Of a DNA stretch of 64,000 nt, positions 34,355-43,410 are shown piece after piece. A model generated the notes under the pieces. That model made no database searches. It had not been told where the DNA came from and saw only the letters and a program-made list of their open reading frames with translations. A program made the translations under genes and the position numbers. The DNA lies in contig NZ_CP094529.1 of assembly GCF_022811665.1 (NCBI RefSeq), positions 1,426,001-1,490,000 of the forward strand, written 5' to 3'. Origin of the DNA: Chryseobacterium oryzae. GTDB lineage: Bacteria > Bacteroidota > Bacteroidia > Flavobacteriales > Weeksellaceae. How positions within the stretch are numbered: the stretch's first letter is position 1; every line of letters begins with the position of its first letter.

Positions 34355-35839
34355 TTAATCTGTTTCAATTTTATAAATGCAGTAATTGAGCAGCTTCTTA
34401 AGCTTCACAAAATTTAAAGCGATCATTTTAAAGCGCCCTGCAGAGGTATAAAAAGTGATACTTCCCAAGTTTGTTTTTCTTTGCCAAAAATACTGAGAAA
34501 TTTTCACAGTCTGAAGTTTTTCGACCTCAAAAGTTCGGTTATCAACATCCCAGATTCCAGATTTCAGTCTGATAAATCTTTCGTTGTAAAATAATCTTAA
34601 GTTTCTGAAAGAAATCAGAATAAATAATTCTGTTAAAACGATATAAGTTACCGCTAAAAACCAGTATTTTATAAATAATTCTTTCTCAATTGCGAAAACT
34701 AAAATCAATGGTAAAACAATCCACTGAAAAGTATGGACGATAATTAATCTGAAATTCGGTTTTAACGCATTTTCAAAAACAGGATTTTCTTTCCATATCG
34801 TAGAAATCAGTTTTTCTTTTTCGAGATTGTTGATTCCGGGAACAGCAGCGACATTTTTCTCATCTTCCTCTTCATTTTTTCCGATTTGCAGGAATTTCAC
34901 GTAAGAAATTTTCATTTTCTTCTGAATCCAGTTCTGAGTTTCGGTAATGACCTGAACTTTCGATTTGTTGACAATTGAATTTCTTGTATTAAATAAACCA
35001 TATTCAAAAGAAAAGCTCTGATTGTTTTCTGTGATTTTAAAATTGAAAAATTTAATCATGGTACGAACTGCATTTACAATGATTCCAACAAGAATAACGA
35101 CCAAAACAATTCCTAAAATAACGGGAATAGAAAACGCTAAAAACTCAGCTTCAACAGTGTCGTAATCCAGCTGCTTTTCAAATTCCACCTTTTTTAGCAC
35201 ATTACTAAGCTCGGAAAACCCATAAATCAGTAAACTGACCATTGCTAAAAAACTGCGTACATAATTTGCCGTTATTCCGTATTTTAAAATACTTGCCGTT
35301 GAAATTTTAATGGAACGAGGTTGTTTAATTTCTTCATTCACTAAAACATCATCTGCTTTTTCTAAAGGTTCAACAGCAATTTCCGTTAAAAGATATTTCT
35401 TGAGGTCGATTGCATTCTGTTTCGTTAATGCGGAAATCTTGACTTCCTTTTCAGAACTTCCCGGAGTGTCAATTTCAAGTTTATAGATGTTAAAAAACCG
35501 ATGAATAAATGGTTGTGAGATATTAACCTCCTGAATATTTTTCTTTTTGATCTTGGTCACCGAAGTATTGATGATTCCTTCGTGAATAACGAATTCTTCA
35601 TTCTCATCATCGATATAATATTTAAAATGAAAGTACTGTAAAATTGCTGAAACAATTAGAATTAAAATTGCTGCAATAATTGCAACAATAATCATCCATG
35701 ATTCTACTTTTTCTTTTTTAACGAAGAAAAGAACAATTAAAACCCATAAGTTTTTAATCACTATTCCAATATTGTACAAGAAAAGCAAAACGATGCCCGT
35801 TTTCGACTGTCTTTGAGGCTGAAAAAAAGAATTACGCAT
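34355..35839 (-). CDS. PH-domain (bPH2/DUF304) membrane protein, YdbT-like
   Basis: I start this at the ATG at 35839 (MRNSFFQPQRQ). It overlaps the last 8 nt of the upstream PH gene, and the frame upstream of it only extends antisense-like into that gene. The 494-residue protein has three bacterial PH-like (DUF304) modules, each following a pair of membrane helices (near 20-70, 195-250 and 365-405). This is the YdbT layout, always paired with a YdbS-like gene. Function in the family is poorly defined. Confidence 0.82.
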   Translation of the reverse strand: MRNSFFQPQRQSKTGIVLLFLYNIGIVIKNLWVLIVLFFVKKEKVESWMIIVAIIAAILILIVSAILQYFHFKYYIDDENEEFVIHEGIINTSVTKIKKKNIQEVNISQPFIHRFFNIYKLEIDTPGSSEKEVKISALTKQNAIDLKKYLLTEIAVEPLEKADDVLVNEEIKQPRSIKISTASILKYGITANYVRSFLAMVSLLIYGFSELSNVLKKVEFEKQLDYDTVEAEFLAFSIPVILGIVLVVILVGIIVNAVRTMIKFFNFKITENNQSFSFEYGLFNTRNSIVNKSKVQVITETQNWIQKKMKISYVKFLQIGKNEEEDEKNVAAVPGINNLEKEKLISTIWKENPVFENALKPNFRLIIVHTFQWIVLPLILVFAIEKELFIKYWFLAVTYIVLTELFILISFRNLRLFYNERFIRLKSGIWDVDNRTFEVEKLQTVKISQYFWQRKTNLGSITFYTSAGRFKMIALNFVKLKKLLNYCIYKIETD

Positions 35840-36413
35840 CTCCTCCATCTTCTGTTTTTTCTGCTGAAATAGTTCCGCGAATGTGATGATTAATTCCTTC
35901 TGCAATCTCTTCAGGTAAGCCGTTGATTGTAATATCTCCACCACTTACTCCAGCTGTAAAAACGGCAATTGATTTTAGGTTTAATATTCTTGAAAACCAA
36001 CCTTGCTCAACTTTTACATGTTGAATTCTGTTAAAAGGAACGATAATAATGCTTCTTTTTAACCAACCGTATTGATACAGCAAATCTTTTTCACGAACTG
36101 CATATTTTCGGAATTTAAAACCAATTATAGCATTTAGAAAAAGAAAGACAATCATCAGAAAAATTCCGATAATAATTATCCAAACCTGAAGCAGACTTAA
36201 ATTGAAATAAAAGAAATAAAAAGCAACACCAACTGCTCCAACTAAAAAAATAGAAAATAATACAAGATTTAATAAAATAATCTTGAGATATTTTGGTGAA
36301 ACAGCCGTCAGTTTCAAATCATTGAAATCGGGAATCTTAAGGTCGAAAATCTGAGGATTTTGAAAGTTTTGATTCATAATAAAGAGCTCTGCAGATGACG
36401 CAGATTTTTTCAT
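35832..36413 (-). CDS. PH-domain (bPH2) membrane protein, YdbS-like
   Basis: A 193-residue partner of the gene it overlaps. Two membrane helices (about 48-72 and 78-96) precede one DUF304/bPH2 module with YAVREKDLLYQYGWLKRSIIIVPFNRIQHV and VFTAGVSGGDITINGLP. The ATG at 36413 gives a 17-residue lead. A second ATG (MNQNFQNPQ) 13 codons in is as likely. The 8-nt overlap with the downstream gene indicates coupling. Confidence 0.82.
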   Translation of the reverse strand: MKKSASSAELFIMNQNFQNPQIFDLKIPDFNDLKLTAVSPKYLKIILLNLVLFSIFLVGAVGVAFYFFYFNLSLLQVWIIIIGIFLMIVFLFLNAIIGFKFRKYAVREKDLLYQYGWLKRSIIIVPFNRIQHVKVEQGWFSRILNLKSIAVFTAGVSGGDITINGLPEEIAEGINHHIRGTISAEKTEDGGDA

Positions 36414-36460
36414 TATATCTACAAATTATCTTGAAGAATAAATTATTTTTAACGCTCTGT

Positions 36461-36525
36461 TTGTCATTCAGAAGGAATCTCAATACGCTGGAAAAAAATA
36501 AGTTTAGATTCCTTCGGAATGACAA
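36461..36525. repeat. MITE-like inverted repeat with 20-bp arms
   Basis: TTGTCATTCAGAAGGAATCT (36461-36480) and AGATTCCTTCGGAATGACAA (36506-36525) are inverted copies matching at 19 of 20 bases, separated by 25 nt. Frames on both strands translate to SFRRNLN, a familiar spurious reading from this sequence in Bacteroidota intergenic DNA. It lies in a 230-nt gap with no genes. Confidence 0.7.
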
Positions 36526-36596
36526 AGCCACGTTGATGTCATCTTTAATTAAAAATGAATATTCACTTAATTTTTAGAACTTCCATAAAATTACAA

Positions 36597-36640
36597 AATA
36601 ATAGGCAATGAAATTACTCATTACCTATCACTTATTATTT
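36597..36640. repeat. Second ATTACTCATTACCTAT-type palindrome
   Basis: AATAATAGGCAATGA and TCATTACCTATCACTTATT form an imperfect dyad just downstream of the menB stop. It resembles the repeat at 34284-34350. Confidence 0.5.
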
Positions 36641-36643
36641 ATA

Positions 36644-37480
36644 TTAAGAAATCCACTTATCTTTTCCGAAGTCTGGCTTTCTTTTTTCAAGGAAAGCATT
36701 TCTTCCTTCTTTTGCTTCTTCGGTCATATAAGCCAATCGTGTAGCTTCGCCTGCAAAAACCTGTTGACCGACCATTCCGTCATCGGTAAGATTCATGGCA
36801 AATTTCAGCATTCTGATAGACGTTGGAGATTTTGCTAAAATTTCCTGAGCCCATTCATAAGCAGTATCTTCTAATTCATCGTGAGGAATTACGGCATTTA
36901 CCATTCCCATTTCGAAAGCTTCCTGCGCTGAATAATTTCTTCCCAAAAAGAAAATCTCACGCGCTTTTTTCTGTCCAACCATTTTCGCTAAATAAGCTGA
37001 ACCGTAACCTCCGTCAAAGCTCGTTACGTCCGCATCTGTTTGTTTAAAAATAGCGTGTTCTTTACTTGCTAAAGTTAAATCACAAACAACATGAAGAGAA
37101 TGACCTCCGCCAACTGCCCATCCCGGAACAACCGCAATGACAGCTTTAGGCATAAAACGGATTAATCGCTGAACTTCCAAAATATTAAGACGGTGTCTTC
37201 CATCTTCACCCACATATCCCTGTTGTCCTCTCGCTTTTTGGTCGCCACCGCTGCAAAATGCCCAACCTCCATCTTTTGGACTTGGCCCTTCACCAGATAA
37301 CAAAACAACACCAATAGAAGGGTCTTCAGAAGCATCATAAAAAGCATCATACAATTCTGAAGTTGTTTTTGGTCGGAAAGCATTTCTTACTTCCGGTCTG
37401 TTAAAGGCAATTCTTGCAACACCATTGCATTTTTTATAGGTAATATCTTCGTATTCCTTAACGGTTTTCCAGTCGATCAT
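36644..37480 (-). CDS. menB: 1,4-dihydroxy-2-naphthoyl-CoA synthase
   Basis: Ring-closing crotonase-fold enzyme of menaquinone synthesis. Marks are ARIAFNRPEVRNAFRPKT, LLSGEGPSPKDGGWAFCSGGDQKARG (oxyanion region), VVPGWAVGGGHSLHVVCDLTLAS and TDADVTSFDGGYGSAYLAKMVG. The start is the ATG at 37480. The TTG six codons upstream is part of a TATCTTTG promoter box (37496-37503), so it cannot be transcribed. Product length is 278 residues, as usual for MenB. Confidence 0.95.
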   Translation of the reverse strand: MIDWKTVKEYEDITYKKCNGVARIAFNRPEVRNAFRPKTTSELYDAFYDASEDPSIGVVLLSGEGPSPKDGGWAFCSGGDQKARGQQGYVGEDGRHRLNILEVQRLIRFMPKAVIAVVPGWAVGGGHSLHVVCDLTLASKEHAIFKQTDADVTSFDGGYGSAYLAKMVGQKKAREIFFLGRNYSAQEAFEMGMVNAVIPHDELEDTAYEWAQEILAKSPTSIRMLKFAMNLTDDGMVGQQVFAGEATRLAYMTEEAKEGRNAFLEKRKPDFGKDKWIS

Positions 37481-37495
37481 TTTGTAAAATTTTCC

Positions 37496-37503
37496 CAAAG
37501 ATA
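37496..37503 (-). promoter_or_regulatory. -7 box (TATCTTTG) of menB, fixing its start
   Basis: An exact TAnnTTTG match 16 nt before the menB ATG. It overlaps the alternative upstream TTG and argues against it. Confidence 0.55.
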
Positions 37504-37626
37504 AAGAATTAGGAAGAATTTTCAGTTCCTTACAGAAAGGTTTATTGATAATAATTCTGAAGCAAAATTTAATTGATTAGATTAAATCTTTTTGAAGTTT
37601 ATTTTATAATGAAAAATTTGAGAATG

Positions 37627-38721
37627 TTATGATAAAACTTCTTTGTATAGATTCATTACTGCGTTGGCAATAGGCTCGTCATTAAATTTCTGAACAAATT
37701 CAAAGCCTTTATCTGCACGTCTTTTACGCTCCGATTCGTTTTCCCATAAAAATTTTATTTTAGAACGAATGTCCTGAACATTTTGAGGGTCAATATATAA
37801 AGAATCTGGCCCACCTGCTTCCGGAAGACAGCTTGTGTTGCTTGTAATAACAACAGTTTTAGAAAAAAGAGCCTCAATAACGGGGATTCCGAAGCCTTCA
37901 AAAAAGCTTGGATAAATGAATATATCAGCAAGTTTATACATTACCGCAAGTTCTTCCATAGAAACACCTTCCAGAAATTTAACAGTGATTTTATTCTGCT
38001 GAACGAACTGCTCTACTTTTTTGAAGTACTTTGTTTTCTTACCTACCACAATTAAAGGAATATTGGTATCTTTCAATGCTTTTACTACATTCAGAAGGTT
38101 TTTCCTTTCTTCAATGGTTCCAACATTAAGAATAAACCTCTCGGGAAGCTCGAATTTTTCCTTTGCTCGTAAAATCAATTCTTCATTTTGGTTTTCTTTA
38201 AAAGCTTTATGACAACCTTGATAAATGACTTCAATTTTAGATTCTGGAACTTTTAAATAAGTGATTATATCTCTTTTTGTCTGTTCTGAAATAGCAATGA
38301 TTTTATCTGCTAAATGAGCTGCTTTTTTAAATTTCCAAAGATGAATTTTACGGTCGAAAAAAGAATAATATTGAGGGTATCTTACAAAAATAAGATCGTG
38401 AATGGTCACAATTTTTTTTATGGGTTTTTTATCCCAAACCAAAGGCAACTCTCCGGATAAACCATGAAAAATGTCGGCATTCTGTTTTTGAGCATCTTTC
38501 CCCATTTTCAGCTGTCTAGACATTTTACCTTTAGACGTTTCAATAAAATGAACATTGGTATTACTTAAAATATCCGAACCTCTTTGAGATTTATTTTTAT
38601 TAAATAGAATATATTCATTATCAGTAAAATAGGCAGCCAATATTCTTACAAGATCGCGAGAATAATTCCCCAGACCAGAAGTGTTATGGAAAAATCTTTT
38701 AGCATCAAATGCGATCTTCAT
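37627..38721 (-). CDS. Family 4 (GT-B) glycosyltransferase
   Basis: A 364-residue retaining glycosyltransferase. The N-terminal half has a GLGNYSRDL loop. The C-terminal GT1/GT4 domain has FILNVGTIEERKNLLNVVKAL, then YKLADIFIYPSFFEGFGIPVIEALFSK with the EGFGIPxxE motif binding the donor nucleotide sugar. It overlaps the upstream deacetylase by one base (TAATG). It is the last gene of a four-gene glycan cluster. Confidence 0.9.
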   Translation of the reverse strand: MKIAFDAKRFFHNTSGLGNYSRDLVRILAAYFTDNEYILFNKNKSQRGSDILSNTNVHFIETSKGKMSRQLKMGKDAQKQNADIFHGLSGELPLVWDKKPIKKIVTIHDLIFVRYPQYYSFFDRKIHLWKFKKAAHLADKIIAISEQTKRDIITYLKVPESKIEVIYQGCHKAFKENQNEELILRAKEKFELPERFILNVGTIEERKNLLNVVKALKDTNIPLIVVGKKTKYFKKVEQFVQQNKITVKFLEGVSMEELAVMYKLADIFIYPSFFEGFGIPVIEALFSKTVVITSNTSCLPEAGGPDSLYIDPQNVQDIRSKIKFLWENESERKRRADKGFEFVQKFNDEPIANAVMNLYKEVLS

Positions 38722-39494
38722 TACTTAATTTGTTTTTGAAATTCCTGAAATGTTCCGAATGAATAGTTTTTACTTTTTAACCATGAAACAAATTCATCAA
38801 ATCTTTGAACCATCTCTTTTCCTGAATTTTTTACGGTAAATGCTGGTAATTTAAATGCAGCATCTTTAATCTCCGAAAACTCCCAAGGATGAAAATAAAT
38901 ATTAAGATACTTATCTTTTTTCAGAACATCTGAAGCTAGTTTTTTATAAAAAAAGAAAGGAAAATTATGAAAACTCAGCCAAAACAGAGGAATTCTAAAA
39001 TTTGGTGAAACAGAAGCCGGGATCTGAATAACATTTCCTTCGTTAAAATACGTTCTCGAAACTTTAAGATTATTGTATCTCCCCGGAAGAAAGGTCGGGT
39101 TAATAGATGAATTGTAAGAATAACCTGCATCTTCAACGGCATTTTTACTTACGGGCATCATTCTCGGCATTCTTAATCCGGTTACTTTTACCGAAAATAA
39201 TTCTTCGAGCCTTTCTTTTGATTTTTTGAGGTGACTTTCTTCAAATTCTGAATGAAACCAAGTGTGAGAAGCCAGTTCGTGCCCTTCGTTCAAAAGTCTT
39301 ACAATTAAATCTTTACTATTTTCTGCAAAAACCACTGTTGAAAAAAAAGTAGCTTTTACTTGATGCTTTTTCAGAATATCTAAAATTCTCTCAACCCCTT
39401 TTTGAGAGATTGAAAGCTGTTTTTCGAAAGAAATTTCACCGTTGTACTCCAATGGCATATCAAATTCCTCAATATCAAAACTTAATAAAACCAT
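38721..39494 (-). CDS. Polysaccharide deacetylase (NodB domain)
   Basis: A 257-residue deacetylase-type protein acting on an N- or O-acetylated glycan. Motif 1 is LLSFDIEEFDMPL (catalytic Asp-like acids). Motif 2 is ASHTWFHSEF (metal histidines, HxxxH form). Further marks are LRMPRMMP and the YFHPWEF ending seen in exopolysaccharide-locus deacetylases. No signal peptide is visible. It is coupled to the GT4 gene downstream, and its start abuts the GT2 stop. Confidence 0.88.
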   Translation of the reverse strand: MVLLSFDIEEFDMPLEYNGEISFEKQLSISQKGVERILDILKKHQVKATFFSTVVFAENSKDLIVRLLNEGHELASHTWFHSEFEESHLKKSKERLEELFSVKVTGLRMPRMMPVSKNAVEDAGYSYNSSINPTFLPGRYNNLKVSRTYFNEGNVIQIPASVSPNFRIPLFWLSFHNFPFFFYKKLASDVLKKDKYLNIYFHPWEFSEIKDAAFKLPAFTVKNSGKEMVQRFDEFVSWLKSKNYSFGTFQEFQKQIK

Positions 39495-40424
39495 TTAAAA
39501 GTTTTTATTTTTAATAATATAATTAGGTCTTTCTTTAACCTGTTTAAAAATTTTACCCAAATATATACCCATAATCCCAAGAATAATCAGCTGAAGTCCA
39601 CCAAAGAAAACAATCGTCATAATTAACGATGCCCAGCCAGAAATTTCAGTTTTAGCAACGAAAGCATACAAAACGTACAAACCGTAACCTACAATAGAAA
39701 ATGCAGAAAACAGAAATCCTAAATAGGCAGCAAGGTACAGTGGTTTTACACTGAATGCGGTAATTCCTGTAAACGCAAATGTGATCATTTTTTTAAGATT
39801 ATAGCTGCTTTCGCCTGATAATCTTTCGTTGGCTGTAAATTCTATTCCGGTCTGTTTAAAACCCATCCAGCTTGTTAAACCTCGAAGAAACAAATCGTCT
39901 TCGTTGAAATTTTTCATTACCTCGATGGTATTGGCATCCATAAGCCGAAAATCTGAACCGCCACCTTTAGTTAAATCTACATCCGACATTCTTGACAAAA
40001 TTTTGTAAAAAAAATCGGAAGTTTTCCGTTTAAAATAAGAAATCTGTTTGGGATATTTTCTGATGGTATAAACAATATCGTAGCCCTCTTCCCACATTTT
40101 AATCATTTGAGGAATCATTTCCGGAGGATGCTGAAGATCTCCGTCCATAGAAATTACTGCATTTCCATCAGCATTATCCATACCTGCTTTTACGGCAGGT
40201 TGATGTCCGAAATTTCTAGAAAATTCTATAAATTTCACCTCATTATATTTTGCAGAAAGTTCTTCAAGTTTCTGTTGGGTATTGTCTCGGCTGCCATCAT
40301 TTACAAAGATAATTTCAAAATCGTAGTTCACCAGTCCATCAAAAACCTCTTTAATTTTTTGATGAACTAAGGCAACATTTCCCTCTTCATTGTGGGCAGG
40401 GATTACTATTGAAATTTTCTTCAT
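39495..40424 (-). CDS. Family 2 glycosyltransferase, membrane-anchored
   Basis: A 309-residue DPM1/GtrB-type enzyme. It has ISIVIPAHNEEGNVALV, IIFVNDGSRDNT, and ISMDGDLQHPPEMIPQM with the metal-binding DGD. Two C-terminal transmembrane helices lie around 235-258 and 268-292. It probably loads a sugar onto a lipid carrier for the cluster. Its start is three bases after the stop of the GT87-like gene. Confidence 0.9.
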   Translation of the reverse strand: MKKISIVIPAHNEEGNVALVHQKIKEVFDGLVNYDFEIIFVNDGSRDNTQQKLEELSAKYNEVKFIEFSRNFGHQPAVKAGMDNADGNAVISMDGDLQHPPEMIPQMIKMWEEGYDIVYTIRKYPKQISYFKRKTSDFFYKILSRMSDVDLTKGGGSDFRLMDANTIEVMKNFNEDDLFLRGLTSWMGFKQTGIEFTANERLSGESSYNLKKMITFAFTGITAFSVKPLYLAAYLGFLFSAFSIVGYGLYVLYAFVAKTEISGWASLIMTIVFFGGLQLIILGIMGIYLGKIFKQVKERPNYIIKNKNF

Positions 40425-40427
40425 CCT

Positions 40428-41618
40428 CTAGAATATTGTTTTTGCAGAATATTTACGTGTAAGAAGCTCGTAACTAAGTTTCAGCCAAATTAAAATACAC
40501 GGAAGTGCTTTTATAGAATATTTCTGAATAAAATTTTCTTTTACAAATTTTGGAAAAAGATCCGAAGTAGAAAAACTGGTAAACAAGATAAGAAATACCA
40601 GCATCGCAATTTCTGCTTTTCCTTTTTTCTCCTGAATAAAAAACCAAATTAATGCTCCGGATACAGCAATAATATATGTTGGCGGTTCTGAACCAGAACT
40701 GAAAAGAACAACAAATAATAATGATGATGCTAAAATAGAAAGCTGAAATCCTAAATGTTTATACTGAGAAATTCTGATATAAGGAAGCAGAAACAAAGGA
40801 ATTCCAAAAGCAAAAAATAAAGTGTTTGGAATTGTTGGATCACCTAAAATTCTTCTGAAAAACCCCATTAAAGAGATGTCCTGCATATTTCCCAGTCTTT
40901 GGTTTTCGATATTCTTATGCTGAAGCTCTACAAACCAGTCTTTATAGGACTGTAAACCAAAATTGGCTGATGAATACAGCATCGGAATTACTAAAAACGC
41001 TAAAGAAATAACAACTAAAGACAAGATAAATTTCTTTTTATCTTTTACGAAAAAGAATGAAGAAAGCCCAATAATTCCGTATATTTTCACAAACAAACCT
41101 ATACAAATAGCAAGAGCAGACTGTGTTTCTTTTTTTTGATAAATCATCGTGAAAGAAAGAATAATAAGCCCCGTAAGTGCGACATTAAACTGCTGATGGA
41201 GACTTGCCGTAATAAATTCCTGAAGACAAAACCACAGGAAAAGCGATTTGGTCATTTCTGAAAATGGCAATGTTTTTACCGCATACAAAAGTACCAGAAC
41301 ATTGGCAACATTCCATAAAATAAGACCCAACCAATCGGGCAAAATTGCAAACGGAGCGATAAGCACTCCAAAGAAAATTCCGTAATGGTTGAGATCTAAA
41401 TACTCAGGATAATGAAGATATAGATTTCTTTCTTTTAATGTATTGAAAAACACATTTTTGAAGATAAGATAATTGTTGATTGCATGAAAACTGCTTCCGC
41501 TTTTCAGACAATTCAAATATTTTGAAACTGCTGTAATTACGGAAACGATAATATAGATGCTAAAAATATATTTCGGGTTGGAAATTATTTTCAGAAGCTT
41601 ATCTCCAAATTTTTTCAT
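40428..41618 (-). CDS. GT87/DUF2029-like polytopic glycosyltransferase
   Basis: A 396-residue membrane protein with about nine to eleven hydrophobic helices. The first loop has LYLHYPEYLDLNHYGIFFG, an Asp-containing periplasmic loop. WFCLQEFITASLHQQFNVALTGLIIL and a large ALCIGLFVKIYG-like segment match the GT87 mannosyltransferase-like pattern. Such enzymes use lipid-linked sugar donors, which fits the GT2 just downstream. The donor is unknown. Confidence 0.7.
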   Translation of the reverse strand: MKKFGDKLLKIISNPKYIFSIYIIVSVITAVSKYLNCLKSGSSFHAINNYLIFKNVFFNTLKERNLYLHYPEYLDLNHYGIFFGVLIAPFAILPDWLGLILWNVANVLVLLYAVKTLPFSEMTKSLFLWFCLQEFITASLHQQFNVALTGLIILSFTMIYQKKETQSALAICIGLFVKIYGIIGLSSFFFVKDKKKFILSLVVISLAFLVIPMLYSSANFGLQSYKDWFVELQHKNIENQRLGNMQDISLMGFFRRILGDPTIPNTLFFAFGIPLFLLPYIRISQYKHLGFQLSILASSLLFVVLFSSGSEPPTYIIAVSGALIWFFIQEKKGKAEIAMLVFLILFTSFSTSDLFPKFVKENFIQKYSIKALPCILIWLKLSYELLTRKYSAKTIF

Positions 41619-41639
41619 TACTCCAGATATTACAGTTCA

Positions 41640-42452
41640 TTATACTGCCACATTATTCTCTCTTAATGCATCGTTTAAAGAAGTTTTTTTATCTGTGGAT
41701 TCCTTTCTTTTACCGATAATTAAAGCACATGGAACCTGATATTCTCCTGCCGGAAATTTTTTGGTATAACTCCCCGGAATTACTACTGATCTTGCTGGTA
41801 CTCTGCCTTTAATTTCTACCGGAGAATCTCCTGTAACATCAATAATTTTTGTGGATGCTGTTAATACCACATTGGCACCTAAAACTGCTTCTTTTTCTAC
41901 ATGTACGCCTTCTACAACAATACATCTGGAACCTACAAAACAGTCGTCTTCAATAATGACCGGTGCGGCTTGCAAAGGTTCCAAAACACCTCCAATACCA
42001 ACTCCACCACTTAAATGAACATTTTTACCAATTTGGGCACAGCTTCCAACAGTTGCCCAAGTATCTACCATTGTTCCAGAATCTACATAAGCACCGATAT
42101 TAACGTAAGACGGCATCATAATTACTCCCGGAGCAATATAAGCACCTTCTCTTGCAATTGCGTGTGGAACCACTCTCACGCCTTTTTCAGCATAGTTTCT
42201 TTTTAAAGGCATTTTATCATGAAACTCAAATGGTCCTACTTCAATGGTTTCCATTTTTTGAATAGGAAAATACATTACCACTGCTTTTTTCACCCATTCA
42301 TTTACCCGCCATCCGTTTTCGGTAGGCTCTGCTGTACGAAGCTCTCCTTTATCTACCAAAGAAATAACTTCTCTTATAGCTTTTTGGCTGTCTTCATTCT
42401 GCAATAATTCTCTGTTTTCCCAAATGTTCTCAATCGTTTGTTGTAGTGACAT
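41640..42452 (-). CDS. dapD: 2,3,4,5-tetrahydropyridine-2,6-dicarboxylate N-succinyltransferase
   Basis: Lysine and diaminopimelate synthesis by the succinylase branch. It is a left-handed beta-helix acyltransferase with hexapeptide repeats (AYIAPGVIMMPSYVNIGAYVDSG, WATVGSCAQIGKNVHLSGG). An N-terminal helical domain contains RVNEWVKKAVVMYF. At 270 residues it is typical. It supplies the peptidoglycan cross-linker. It is separated by 21 nt from the glycan cluster but is probably unrelated in function. Confidence 0.94.
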   Translation of the reverse strand: MSLQQTIENIWENRELLQNEDSQKAIREVISLVDKGELRTAEPTENGWRVNEWVKKAVVMYFPIQKMETIEVGPFEFHDKMPLKRNYAEKGVRVVPHAIAREGAYIAPGVIMMPSYVNIGAYVDSGTMVDTWATVGSCAQIGKNVHLSGGVGIGGVLEPLQAAPVIIEDDCFVGSRCIVVEGVHVEKEAVLGANVVLTASTKIIDVTGDSPVEIKGRVPARSVVIPGSYTKKFPAGEYQVPCALIIGKRKESTDKKTSLNDALRENNVAV

Positions 42453-42606
42453 GATAATGTTTAAATTGTGTTAAAAAATGCTGTCAAAGATACAAAACTT
42501 TAGTATAAGATAGGATTTTAGCCGAAATTTTATAGAGAAATAAGACGAGCTTTTTTAAGGTTGGAAAAATGATTTTTTAAAGTGTGAAAAGAATTTTGAA
42601 AACAGA

Positions 42607-43176
42607 TTACAAAACCCTCTGAGCATGAAGATACGCTTTGTTCCAATACTTTTCGTTTAAAGAAGATATAATAACACCTTTAGAAGTTGATGCGTGAATA
42701 AATTTCACTTCTCCATCTTTTTCTATGGTATGAACAATCCCGACATGCGAAACCCGAGAACCTCCAGATGTTGCGAAAAAAAGTAAATCCCCGGGCTTTA
42801 CGATTTCTATATCTATAGATTTTCCTGCCAAAGCCTGATCTGATGATCTTCTCGGAAGCTGAAAATTGTTTTCAATAAAAACTTTCGCAGCAAACCCAGA
42901 ACAATCGAAACCTTCTGAAGTATTTCCCCCAAATTTATAGGGAGCACCCAAATACTTTTCTGCATCCTTCAAAAGTTTTTTCAGCGATCCTGAGATTTTT
43001 CCGTCGAATTCTGAAACTAAGTGCCTAGAACTTTCAAACTTCACATTATTATTCTTGTTATCGGTTTTTACTGCAGATACATTTTTACTGCTTCCGCATG
43101 AGTTCATTAACGTAGAAAACACAATACCTAAAGCTATGTATTTTAAAGATTTAATATGAAAAGTTCTATGTTCCAT
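42607..43176 (-). CDS. NlpC/P60 (C40) peptidoglycan hydrolase lipoprotein
   Basis: A cell-wall endopeptidase with a lipoprotein signal (lipobox TLMNSC). I use the ATG at 43176. An ATG at 43200 would add eight residues to the signal. The C-terminal NlpC/P60 domain has catalytic Cys in EGFDCSGFAAKVF, His in SRVSHVGIV, and the third polar residue in FIHASTSKG. It should cut stem peptides at the envelope. Confidence 0.92.
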   Translation of the reverse strand: MEHRTFHIKSLKYIALGIVFSTLMNSCGSSKNVSAVKTDNKNNNVKFESSRHLVSEFDGKISGSLKKLLKDAEKYLGAPYKFGGNTSEGFDCSGFAAKVFIENNFQLPRRSSDQALAGKSIDIEIVKPGDLLFFATSGGSRVSHVGIVHTIEKDGEVKFIHASTSKGVIISSLNEKYWNKAYLHAQRVL

Positions 43177-43386
43177 GTCGGGTGTTTCATTATCATTCAA
43201 AAAACAATTTATTTAATTCTTATAGAATATCGAAGTGATTCAAATTTACAAAATATTGAATATACTGATTATCAATAAATTATTTTCATTCAACAAATAT
43301 AAATTTTATTTTTAAATTATGCAATAACTATACTACAACTATACTTTAATTATGCTTTAATATTTATTTTAAATGATATAAATTTC

Positions 43387-43394
43387 TATATTTG
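43387..43394 (+). promoter_or_regulatory. Candidate -7 box (TATATTTG) of the 214-residue gene
   Basis: An exact TAnnTTTG match 16 nt before the ATG, in very AT-rich DNA. Confidence 0.5.
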
Positions 43395-43410
43395 CAGAAT
43401 TAATGATCTT

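Noticed and set aside
36337..36577. Two short frames on opposite strands containing SFRRNLN
   Set aside because: Both come from the inverted repeat at 36461-36525. This reading recurs as a false gene wherever the palindrome occurs.
37481..37498. The TTG start at 37498 for menB
   Set aside because: The codon is inside the TATCTTTG promoter box, so it should not be part of the mRNA. The ATG at 37480 matches the usual MenB length.
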